Shown one piece after another: positions 54,109-62,285 of a stretch of 64,000 bases of DNA (position 1 is the first letter of the stretch; every line of letters starts with the position of its first letter). This DNA is from Cryobacterium suzukii (lineage in GTDB: Bacteria > Actinomycetota > Actinomycetes > Actinomycetales > Microbacteriaceae). Under the pieces are notes generated by a model. The model made no database searches. It had not been told where the DNA came from and saw only the letters and a list, made by a program, of their open reading frames with translations. Location of the stretch: positions 62,001-126,000 of the forward strand of contig NZ_SOHJ01000003.1 in the NCBI RefSeq assembly GCF_004403185.1, given 5' to 3'. Made by a program: the position numbers and the translations under genes.

Positions 54109-55560
54109 CTAGTGCCCGATGGGCGCCGGCGCACCGAGCGGTGGACGCCGCACCAGGAACGCCGCTGGAATCGCGAAGAGCGAGATGATCGCGCCGCACA
54201 GGAACGCATCGTGAATACCGGATGCCGTCGCCGAGACCTCGGACACGCCCCGCGTCATGAGAGCGGTCGACTGGGACGTCATCACGGCGATGAACAGTGC
54301 GGTTCCAACGGCGCCCGCCAGCTGCTGGATGGTGCCGACAACGGCGCTGCCATGGGAATACAGGTTCGGCGAGAGCGAGCCGAGGCCCGACGTGAACAGC
54401 GGCGTGAACAGCATCGACAGACCGACGCTCATGCCGATGTGGGCGACCATGAGCATCCACGGTTCGGTGCTCTGCCCCATCATGGTCATGGTCCAGAACG
54501 CGGCGCTGACAATGATCGACCCGGGAACGAGCAGAATGGTCGGGCCGCGGCGGTCATAGATGCGGCCGACGAACGGCGCGAGCAGGCCCATCGTTAGCCC
54601 TCCCGGAAGCAGCAACAGTCCGGTGGCGAGTGCGGTCATGCCGAGCACGTTCTGCATGTACAGCGGCAGCAGAATGATGGTCCCGAAGAGGGCGATCATG
54701 CTGATGCCAAGCATCGAGATCGAGAGGGTGAACGTGCGCGAGGTGAACACGCGCAGATCGAGGAGGGCCTGATCGGTGCGCTGCAACTGCAGCTGACGCA
54801 ACACGAACAGGAGTAGGGCGAACACGCCGATGCCGAGCGGTAGCCAACCGGCAGTGGCAGCCGCGCCGAGGTTGCTGAGTCCGTAGACGAACCCGCCAAA
54901 GCCGAATGCCGAGAGGATGACGGAGAGCACGTCGAGGGGAACCGTGCGTGGCGTCGTCACGTTCTGAATGCGCGAGGCACCGAGAATGAGCGCGCCGATG
55001 GCGATCGGCAGCACGATTATGAACATCCAGCGCCAGTCCAGCACGCTCAGGATGATGCCGGAGATGGTGGGGCCGATGGCTGGGGCAACCGAGATGACGA
55101 TGGAGATGTTTCCCATGGTCTTGCCGCGGGAAGCGGGTGCAACAAGCGTCATGACGGTGGTCATGAGCAGCGGCATCATGATGGCCGTTCCGGTGGCCTG
55201 CACGATGCGGCCGATGAGCAGCACCTCAAAGCCGGGAGCAAGCGCGGCGACCAGGGTGCCGGTGCTGAACAGTGTCATGGCGGCGATGAAGATCGGCCGG
55301 GTGTTGAAGCGCTGAATGAGAAAACCGGTGATCGGAATGACCACGGCCATGGTGAGCATGAACGCTGTGGTCAGCCACTGCGCCGCGGTCGCCGTGATGT
55401 TGAGGTCGTTCATGAGGTGCGGCAGCGCCACACCCATAATGGTCTCGTTCAAGATAACGACGAACGCCGAGACCAACAGAACGCGGATCACCAGCTGGTT
55501 GCGCTTGGCGTCCGGGTGTAGCTCGGCCTTGGTGGTAGGCGCGTTGGCTGTTGTGGTCAT
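54109..55560 (-). CDS. MFS multidrug transporter, DHA2 (EmrB/QacA) family
   Basis: The 483-residue product has 14 predicted transmembrane helices and the DHA2 motifs: LNETIMGVALPHLMNDLNIT in the first helix region (motif D1), an RFNTRPIFIAA loop in the motif A position, and GPTISGIIL (motif C). It would pump out drugs, dyes or other hydrophobic compounds with protons. It follows no regulator gene closely; the uvrA2-type gene lies 220 bases upstream on the same strand. The gap between them shows no gene. Confidence 0.9.
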   Translation of the reverse strand: MTTTANAPTTKAELHPDAKRNQLVIRVLLVSAFVVILNETIMGVALPHLMNDLNITATAAQWLTTAFMLTMAVVIPITGFLIQRFNTRPIFIAAMTLFSTGTLVAALAPGFEVLLIGRIVQATGTAIMMPLLMTTVMTLVAPASRGKTMGNISIVISVAPAIGPTISGIILSVLDWRWMFIIVLPIAIGALILGASRIQNVTTPRTVPLDVLSVILSAFGFGGFVYGLSNLGAAATAGWLPLGIGVFALLLFVLRQLQLQRTDQALLDLRVFTSRTFTLSISMLGISMIALFGTIILLPLYMQNVLGMTALATGLLLLPGGLTMGLLAPFVGRIYDRRGPTILLVPGSIIVSAAFWTMTMMGQSTEPWMLMVAHIGMSVGLSMLFTPLFTSGLGSLSPNLYSHGSAVVGTIQQLAGAVGTALFIAVMTSQSTALMTRGVSEVSATASGIHDAFLCGAIISLFAIPAAFLVRRPPLGAPAPIGH

Positions 55561-55780
55561 AACTGATCCTGACGGTCGTGCGAAAAGGGGGACGTGCGAG
55601 AATGAGCGGGCCGCCCGCCCCGTGAGTACCCCCGGGCCGGCTCGCTGTGAGCGCCTTCAGGTGTAGCGTTTTGCAGGGTGTGAATTATTCCGCCAAATTA
55701 AAATTGACCGAGCCGCCGCTCGTTTGGGCTCTATTCACTGAAATCAACCTCAGGGAGACCGATGAGGGCGGTGCGGGGAG

Positions 55781-58315
55781 TCAGGCGAGGCGGCGGGCCA
55801 GGTAGGGGGCGGTTCGGCTCGTTGGGTGCACGGCCACGGCGGCAGGGGTGCCGGCGGCCACGATGCGGCCGCCCTGGTCGCCACCGGAGGGGCCGAGGTC
55901 GATCACCCAGTCGGCGGCGGCGATGACGTCCATATCGTGTTCAACCACGACGACGGTGTTTCCGGCGTCGACGAGGCGCCCAAGCTGCTTCATCAAGAGT
56001 TCGACGTCGGCCGGGTGTAATCCGGTCGTCGGTTCGTCGAGCAAGTAGAGCGTGTGACCGCGGCGAGCCCGCTGAAGCTCTGTCGCGAGCTTAATGCGTT
56101 GGGCTTCTCCGCCGGAGAGTTCGGTGGCTGGCTGACCGAGGCGAAGATACCCGAGGCCCACCTCGCGTAGGGTTTCCAGGCTGCGCGCGGCCACGGGAAC
56201 CTCGGCGAGAAAGACCAGCGCCGCGTCGACGGAGAGGCCGAGCACCTCGGCGACGTTCTTGCCGCGGTAGGTCACCTCGAGAGTCTCGGGGTTGTAGCGC
56301 GATCCCCCGCACTTCGGGCAGGGTGCGTAGCTGCCGGGCAGAAACAGCAACCCGACAGCCACAAAACCTTCGCCGAGGCAGGTCTCACAGCGGCCACCAG
56401 CCACGTTGAAAGAAAATCGACCGGCGTTGTAACCGCGCACGCGCGCTTCGTCGGTGGCGGCGAAGGTCGCGCGCACGGCATCGAACAGGCCGGTATAGGT
56501 GGCCAGGTTCGATCGAGGTGTGCGCCCGATCGGCTTCTGATCGACCTGCACCAAACGGTCGATCGCCTCCATCCCGTCGACCTGGGCGACGGAAATTCGC
56601 TCGCCGGACGCCGCATCAGCCGCTGCTTCTGCAGCGGCATCAACATCAACATCGGGGTCGCCGAGGTCGAGCACCGGCACGTCGTCGGGATCCGGGTGCA
56701 AGTGCAGCCCCACGGCCTCGGCGAGCACGTGGCTGACCAGGGTTGACTTGCCTGAACCCGAGACGCCGGTAACGGCAGTGAGTACGCCGAGTGGGATCTG
56801 CGCGTCGAGTCCGCGCAGATTGTGCCGGGTGATATTGGTCAAGCCCAGCCAACCCAGCGGATGCCGCAATTCGCCTCGCTGCACCAGATCACGGTGGTCG
56901 GCAAACAGGTACCGCCGCGTCACTGATGTCTCCACCTCGGCCAGTCCAGCGGTCGGCCCGCTGTAAAGCACGTCGCCGCCACCTTCACCGGCCCGTGGCC
57001 CAACGTCGACGACCCAGTCGGCACGACCGACGACATCCATATTGTGTTCGACCACGAAGACCGAGTTACCCGAGAGTTTGAGCTGCTCGAGCACGTCGAG
57101 CAGGGGTTCGGCGTCGGCCGGGTGCAGACCCGCCGAGGGCTCATCAAGCACATAGATCACGCCGAACAGCCCAGATCGTAGCTGCGTTGCGATGCGCAGC
57201 CGCTGCATCTCCCCGGGAGAGAGCGTCGGTGTCGAGCGCCCGAGCGCCAGATAGCCAAGTCCCAGGTCGAGCAGTACGTTAATGCGGCGTAAGAGGTCAC
57301 CGGCGAGGGTGACGGCGACCTCCGACGTATTCGGAGCGCCAGACACGATTGGCCGCAAAATAGCAGCGAGGGCAGTCATCGGTAGAGCGTTGAGCGCGGC
57401 AATGGTGTACCCGGCGACCGTCACGGCCAATGCCTCGGGCTTGAGACCGCTTCCGCCGCAGTCCGGGCACGGGCCAGTGTCGACATATCGCAGCACCCGC
57501 TGCCGCATCGTCTGACTCTTGCTGTCGGCGAGGGTGTGCAGCACAAAGCTCTTCGCACTCCAAAATCTACCCTGATAGGTCACTGCGATCCGGTCGCGCT
57601 GCGGCACGACTTCGACCACCGGCTGCTCCTCGGAAAAGAGGATCCAGTCCCGGTCGGCCCGCGATAGCTCCTGCCAGGGCGCGTCGATGTCGTAACCAAG
57701 AACGGCGACGATGTCACGCAGATTTTTGCCCTGCCAGGCCCCTGGCCAGGCGGTGATGGCGCCGTCCCGAATGCTCAGGGTGGGGTCGAGCACCATCGAC
57801 GCCTCTGTGACGGTGTGGGCCATGCCGAGACCGTGGCATCGGGGGCAGGCGCCTATCGCTGTGTTGGGCGAGAATGATTCCGAATCAAGTCGACCCGCGG
57901 CATCCGTCGGATATATACCAGCACGGGAATACATCATGCGTAGCGAGTTCGAGAGGGTGGTGACTGTACCTACGCTCGAGCGAGAACTCGGTGTTCCCCG
58001 GCGTTGCTGCAGGGCCACGGCGGGCGGTAGCCCGGTGATCTCGTCAACCCGCGGCGTGTGCCCCTGCTGAATCAGTCGGCGGGCATAGGGCGCGACCGAC
58101 TCAAAGAAACGACGCTGAGCCTCGGCGAAGATAGTGCCGAAGGCGAGGGAGGATTTGCCCGAGCCGGAGACCCCGGTAAAGGCGACGATCGAGTCCCGGG
58201 GAACGTCGACGTCAACGTTTCGCAGGTTGTTCTCGCGGGCCCCGCGCACGCGCACAAAGCCGACACCGGAAAAAGACGGGACGGGCCTGGCTGGCTCTTT
58301 CATGGGAGTGAGCAT
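55781..58315 (-). CDS. UvrA2-type ABC ATPase (excinuclease subunit A paralogue)
   Basis: The 844-residue product has two ABC ATPase halves with the UvrA zinc modules: Walker [10 protein letters not shown] (about 48-56), CPRCHGLG (about 156), CPDCGGSG (about 284), a degenerate first signature [22 protein letters not shown]-like Walker B, then Walker [10 protein letters not shown] (about 507), CETCLGEGF and CPKCGGSRY, signature LSGGEAQRI and [11 protein letters not shown]. It is about 100 residues shorter than UvrA and lacks the UvrB-binding insertion, as in UvrA2 and drug-resistance DrrC proteins. An Asp/Ala-rich insert sits near 555-580. An ATG at 58303 is an alternative start. It probably protects DNA or works with drug efflux. 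Confidence 0.88.
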   Translation of the reverse strand: MLTPMKEPARPVPSFSGVGFVRVRGARENNLRNVDVDVPRDSIVAFTGVSGSGKSSLAFGTIFAEAQRRFFESVAPYARRLIQQGHTPRVDEITGLPPAVALQQRRGTPSSRSSVGTVTTLSNSLRMMYSRAGIYPTDAAGRLDSESFSPNTAIGACPRCHGLGMAHTVTEASMVLDPTLSIRDGAITAWPGAWQGKNLRDIVAVLGYDIDAPWQELSRADRDWILFSEEQPVVEVVPQRDRIAVTYQGRFWSAKSFVLHTLADSKSQTMRQRVLRYVDTGPCPDCGGSGLKPEALAVTVAGYTIAALNALPMTALAAILRPIVSGAPNTSEVAVTLAGDLLRRINVLLDLGLGYLALGRSTPTLSPGEMQRLRIATQLRSGLFGVIYVLDEPSAGLHPADAEPLLDVLEQLKLSGNSVFVVEHNMDVVGRADWVVDVGPRAGEGGGDVLYSGPTAGLAEVETSVTRRYLFADHRDLVQRGELRHPLGWLGLTNITRHNLRGLDAQIPLGVLTAVTGVSGSGKSTLVSHVLAEAVGLHLHPDPDDVPVLDLGDPDVDVDAAAEAAADAASGERISVAQVDGMEAIDRLVQVDQKPIGRTPRSNLATYTGLFDAVRATFAATDEARVRGYNAGRFSFNVAGGRCETCLGEGFVAVGLLFLPGSYAPCPKCGGSRYNPETLEVTYRGKNVAEVLGLSVDAALVFLAEVPVAARSLETLREVGLGYLRLGQPATELSGGEAQRIKLATELQRARRGHTLYLLDEPTTGLHPADVELLMKQLGRLVDAGNTVVVVEHDMDVIAAADWVIDLGPSGGDQGGRIVAAGTPAAVAVHPTSRTAPYLARRLA

Positions 58316-58424
58316 TCCAACAACTGTAGTTTGCCGACTTGTCTGATGCTAGGGCTCTTTTGGATCGCTGTGGCGTTTTCGTACCTGGCCGGTGATGCCG
58401 GGCGGCGCAGTCTCGCACGACCAG

Positions 58425-60068
58425 CTACAGGACGGCCGGCTCGGATGCCTCTTCGGGGAGCTCGCGCAGCACGACCTTCATGATCTTGCCGGTGGCCGTG
58501 CGCGGCAGTGCGTCGACGAAGGTCACGTAGTCGGGTACTTTGAACGCCGCTATCAGGTATCGGGTGTGGGTGAGCAGGTCGACCTCGGTCACCAGGGAGT
58601 CTGGCCGCAACACAACGTAGGCCTTGGGCCGCTCGCCCCACTTGGGATGCGGCATGCCGACGACGGCCACGTCGAGCACGGTCGGGTGGGTGAGCATCGC
58701 GTTTTCGACCTCGATGGTTGAGATATTCTCGCCGCCCGAGATGATGATGTCCTTCGCGCGATCCTTGATCTCGATGTAGCCGTCTGGATGCATGACGCCG
58801 AGGTCGCCGGTGTGGAACCAGCCGCCGCGGAAGGCATCCGCTGTGGCTTGACGGTCGTTGAAGTAGCCGAGCATGACGTTGTTGCCGCGGAGCACGATCT
58901 CACCGATGGTTTGCGCGTCGGCTGGAACGTCTGCCATGGCCGAGTCGACGATGCGGGCAGACTCGGCCTGCACCATGCCGACACCCTGCCGGGAGATCTT
59001 GCGGGCGCGTTCGTCGGCCGGCAGGTCGTCCCACTCGCGCTGGTATTCGCAGATCGTGTACGGGCCGTAGACCTCGGTGAGGCCGTAGACGTGCACGACC
59101 GTGATTCCGAGCGCGTCGAGCTGTTCAATCACACTCGGCGATGGCGGGGCGCCGGCGGTGGTGATGGACAGCGGCGTCTCGAGCACGTGCTTCATAGGCG
59201 CGTTGGCGATGACGCCGCAGACCGTGGGTGCGCCGCATAGGTTGGTCACCCCGAGGGTGTCGATGGCCGACCAGACCGATTCGGCCCGCACGGCGCGTAG
59301 GCAGACGTGGGTGGCGCCGGCTGCTGTGACCGCCCACGGTGTGCACCAGCCGTTGCAGTGGAACATGGGCAGGGTCCACAGGTAGACAGAGTCGCTCGTG
59401 AACTTGTTGTGGAACACCTCGCCGAAGGAGTTGAGGTACGCCCCACGGTGGGAGTACATCACGCCCTTGGGCTTGCCGGTCGTGCCAGAGGTGTAGTTGA
59501 TTGAGATGACGGCGCGTTCGTCGGTGACCTCCCAGGCCAGCGGTTCGGCGGAGTCGTTGTCGGCTTCGGCCAGAAAGGACTCGAGAGTCTGCTGGCCAAC
59601 GTCGAGGCCGCTCTCGGTGATGCCGAACTCACCGTCAGCGATTTCGATCATCCCCGTGAGCGTAGCGGATGTCGCAAACACGTCCCCAACGCCGCTCACC
59701 AGCTCGGCGTCGATGAACAGCAGGGTCGCCTCGGAGTGCTCAAGGACGTAGTGCACCTCCGGACCGGCCAACCGGGAATTCAACGCGACGAGTACACCGC
59801 CGGCTAGCGGAACGGCGTAGTGGGCGATGAGCATCTCGGGTATATTCGGCGCGAGGAATATAACGCGGTCGCCCGGTGTGATGCGTGAACGGATGGCATG
59901 GGCCAGCTCCTCGGCAGCCTGCGCGAATTCGCGGTAGGTGTAACGCCGAGCGCCATAGACGATCGCATCCTTGTGGGGGAATACTTCGGCGCTACGCTGC
60001 AGAAATCGCATCGGGGTCAGCGGAGAGTCATTGGGTGAACCGGGCGGTATATTCGTCGTTTCAATCAC
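58425..60068 (-). CDS. Acyl-CoA synthetase (AMP-forming)
   Basis: The ligase activates a fatty or related acid to its CoA thioester for beta-oxidation. The 547-residue product has the ANL superfamily motifs: P-loop INYTSGTTGKPKGVMYSHRG (about 193-212), VHVYGLTEVYGPYT, the GWFHTGDLGVMHPDGYIEIK adenylation motif, the hinge DRAKDIIISGGENIS and the C-terminal lysine in PRTATGKIMKV. The start is a GTG with AAGGAG seven bases before it. It follows the acyl-CoA dehydrogenase by 54 bases in one operon. Confidence 0.93.
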   Translation of the reverse strand: MIETTNIPPGSPNDSPLTPMRFLQRSAEVFPHKDAIVYGARRYTYREFAQAAEELAHAIRSRITPGDRVIFLAPNIPEMLIAHYAVPLAGGVLVALNSRLAGPEVHYVLEHSEATLLFIDAELVSGVGDVFATSATLTGMIEIADGEFGITESGLDVGQQTLESFLAEADNDSAEPLAWEVTDERAVISINYTSGTTGKPKGVMYSHRGAYLNSFGEVFHNKFTSDSVYLWTLPMFHCNGWCTPWAVTAAGATHVCLRAVRAESVWSAIDTLGVTNLCGAPTVCGVIANAPMKHVLETPLSITTAGAPPSPSVIEQLDALGITVVHVYGLTEVYGPYTICEYQREWDDLPADERARKISRQGVGMVQAESARIVDSAMADVPADAQTIGEIVLRGNNVMLGYFNDRQATADAFRGGWFHTGDLGVMHPDGYIEIKDRAKDIIISGGENISTIEVENAMLTHPTVLDVAVVGMPHPKWGERPKAYVVLRPDSLVTEVDLLTHTRYLIAAFKVPDYVTFVDALPRTATGKIMKVVLRELPEEASEPAVL

Positions 60069-60122
60069 GTGGGACTCCTTTGTCCGAAAAGATGATAGAT
60101 GTAGCGAAAAAACAGGTCGAAC

Positions 60123-61307
60123 CTAGTGGAAGGCGCTGACCCCGGTCAGGTCGCGACCGATGAGCAGTGATTGGATGCTCTCGGTGCCCTCGTAGGTGTG
60201 AATTGATTCGATATCGGCTAGGTGACGAATGACGTGGTTCTCAAGCAGGATTCCGTTGCCGCCGAGCATGTCGCGGGCGAGAGAGGCGAGAGAACGGGCC
60301 GCGCGGGTGTTGTGAAACTTGGCGAGACTGGCCTGGATGGGCCGCAGGGTTCCGGCGGCGTCGAGTTCGGCGAGGCGGATGCAATGCAGCTGCATGGAGG
60401 TGAGCTCGGAGAGCATCAGAGTGAGGCGTTCCTGCACGATCTGAAACCCGGCGATCGGCTTGCCGAACTGCACGCGCTGCTGCGCGTAGTTGAGGGCGGC
60501 TTCGAACACCGCGGTCGCGTGCCCGAGCGCCGACCAGGCCACACCGAGCCGGGTGGCGAACAGAATCACGGCCGTGTCCTTGAAGGTGTGGGTGCCGGGG
60601 AGCACCGCGTCGAGCGGAATTCGCACGTCGGTCAGGGTGATCCGAGCCTGATGCACCGCGCGCAATGAGCCCTTGCCGAGCATCGTCTCGCCGTGGTAGC
60701 CGGGTAGGGACTGGTCGACCAGAAAGCCGCGTACGTTGCCGTCGTCGTCGCGTGCCCAGACCACGGTCACGTCACCGACTGAGCCGTTGCCGATCCACTT
60801 CTTCTCGCCGTTGATGACCCATTCGTCGCCGTCAAGGTGGGCGGTGGTCTCGAGGCCCACCGAGTCAGAACCGTGATCGGGTTCGGTCAGGGCGAAGGCG
60901 CCGAGCTTCTCGGCGCGGGCCAGGGGCACCAACCAGGTAGCTTTCTGCTCGTCGCTTCCGAACATGGCGATGCTGCGCAGGGCGAGCCCGCCCTGCACGG
61001 CCACGACTGTTCCCATTGAACCGTCACCGCGGGAGATCTCCATGTTCACGAGGCCGGCGGCGAGCGGTGACATGGGGGTGAGCCCCGGCCCCTCGACGCC
61101 GTCGGTGAGCAGGTCGAGTTCGCCCAAGCGGCGAGCCAGGTGCAGCGGGTACTCCGCCTTGTCCCAGGCCTCGCTCAGCTCGTCGAGAGTCTCCACTGCA
61201 AAAGTACGTGCCCGGCTCCAGAACGCTCGATCAGCTTCGGGCACATTAGCGAAAACGCCGTAGTAGTCGGTGTCGAGCGGGGCGGAGACATCGTAATCGG
61301 GCATCAT
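60123..61307 (-). CDS. Acyl-CoA dehydrogenase, glutaryl-CoA dehydrogenase-like
   Basis: The flavoenzyme oxidises an acyl-CoA at the alpha-beta bond. The 394-residue product has ALTEPDHGSDSVGLETTA, the KKWIGNGSVGDV region, QRVQFGKPIAGFQIVQERL, DMLGGNGILLENHVIRHLAD and the catalytic-base segment YEGTESIQSLLIGRDLTG, which resembles the glutaryl-CoA dehydrogenase branch (base Glu in YEGT). The exact substrate is open. Tandem ATGs with GAAAGG just before them mark the start. The product would act before or beside the synthetase encoded next. Confidence 0.92.
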   Translation of the reverse strand: MMPDYDVSAPLDTDYYGVFANVPEADRAFWSRARTFAVETLDELSEAWDKAEYPLHLARRLGELDLLTDGVEGPGLTPMSPLAAGLVNMEISRGDGSMGTVVAVQGGLALRSIAMFGSDEQKATWLVPLARAEKLGAFALTEPDHGSDSVGLETTAHLDGDEWVINGEKKWIGNGSVGDVTVVWARDDDGNVRGFLVDQSLPGYHGETMLGKGSLRAVHQARITLTDVRIPLDAVLPGTHTFKDTAVILFATRLGVAWSALGHATAVFEAALNYAQQRVQFGKPIAGFQIVQERLTLMLSELTSMQLHCIRLAELDAAGTLRPIQASLAKFHNTRAARSLASLARDMLGGNGILLENHVIRHLADIESIHTYEGTESIQSLLIGRDLTGVSAFH

Positions 61308-61344
61308 TGCCTTTCGCAGAAGCGGGTGTGACTACAGTTCTATC

Positions 61345-61381
61345 TGACACTGAGTCTCACGTCAAGTGACACTTGGTGTCA
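61345..61381. promoter_or_regulatory. Candidate TetR operator
   Basis: TGACACTgaGT (61345-61355) and TGACACTtgGT (61368-61378) are near-identical 11-bp direct repeats, and the outer ends TGACAC and GTGTCA (61376-61381) are also inverted. They lie in the 71-base gap between the TetR gene and the acyl-CoA dehydrogenase gene, the second copy touching the TetR stop. Repeats here suit control of the acd-acs operon by the TetR protein. Confidence 0.45.
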
Positions 61382-62119
61382 GTCCTCGGCCGATCGAAGG
61401 CGGCTGGCGATCACCCGGGCGACATCGTCGGGCAGAGCGGAGGCCGGAAACACCGCGACCAAAAGCTCGCTGGCCGGGGTGGCCGGGGCGGCGCTGGCTG
61501 GAGCAAAACGAGTGCGCACCGCGCGCAATTCGGCGGCCAATGCGGCCGAATCGAGCAGCTGGGCCGCGGCGGTGGCGCGAATCATGCGCCGCAGCTCGAA
61601 GTTGTGGGTGGCCGTGACCGCCGCCGCGAACTGAATGGCGAGCACCGGGTCGACCTGCGGCAGCCGTCGCCGCAGGTAGGCCGAGAAGGTCTTCTCATAG
61701 CGCGACACCATGACCGTTTCCCGGTCGCGCAGAACGGATGTCTGGCGCACGACCCGGTCGCGCACCCGCACGACCTCGAGGCGCTCCCGGAACCGCTCGA
61801 ACACGAGCGCGGCCGCTTCGCACACGGCCAGCCACGGGTCATCGTGTTCGCGGGCGAAATACTCGTCGATCTGCTCGAGCAACTCATCATGGTCGGCGAA
61901 GATGACGTCGTCCTTCGACCGGAACTGGCGAAAAAAGGTACTGCGTGACACGCCAGCCGCCGCGGCGATCTGAGTGGTACTCGTGGCCTCGTAGCCCTGG
62001 GCATGGAACAGACGAACAGCGATGTCGGCGACGGCGACGCGGCTGCGGGCATCCGCTTGCCGGGAGCCGGAAACCGGGGCGTGGGCGGTGAGTGCGGCTG
62101 GCGCGGACAGATCAGACAT
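61379..62119 (-). CDS. TetR family transcriptional regulator
   Basis: The 246-residue product has a short variable N-terminus, a TetR DNA-binding domain (about 25-75) with RSRVAVADIAVRLFHAQGYE and the helix-turn-helix TSTTQIAAAAGVSRSTFFRQ, and a C-terminal ligand domain of about 165 residues. It is upstream of and in the same direction as the acyl-CoA dehydrogenase and synthetase genes, so it probably represses them and responds to an acyl-CoA (FadR-like role, inference). Confidence 0.9.
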   Translation of the reverse strand: MSDLSAPAALTAHAPVSGSRQADARSRVAVADIAVRLFHAQGYEATSTTQIAAAAGVSRSTFFRQFRSKDDVIFADHDELLEQIDEYFAREHDDPWLAVCEAAALVFERFRERLEVVRVRDRVVRQTSVLRDRETVMVSRYEKTFSAYLRRRLPQVDPVLAIQFAAAVTATHNFELRRMIRATAAAQLLDSAALAAELRAVRTRFAPASAAPATPASELLVAVFPASALPDDVARVIASRLRSAED

Positions 62120-62285
62120 GGTCTGGCGAAATTAGCACGGAACCGGGGCTGGCCGTCGCGGGCGAAAGGCGATCGGGCCCGGGCCCGGAAAGCGGTGGTG
62201 GATGGGGTGGCGCCGGCCCAAGGTTTCCATAAGGCACACAACGCACTCTTGCACCATTCGCTCACCCTGAAGAGATAGGTGCGTC

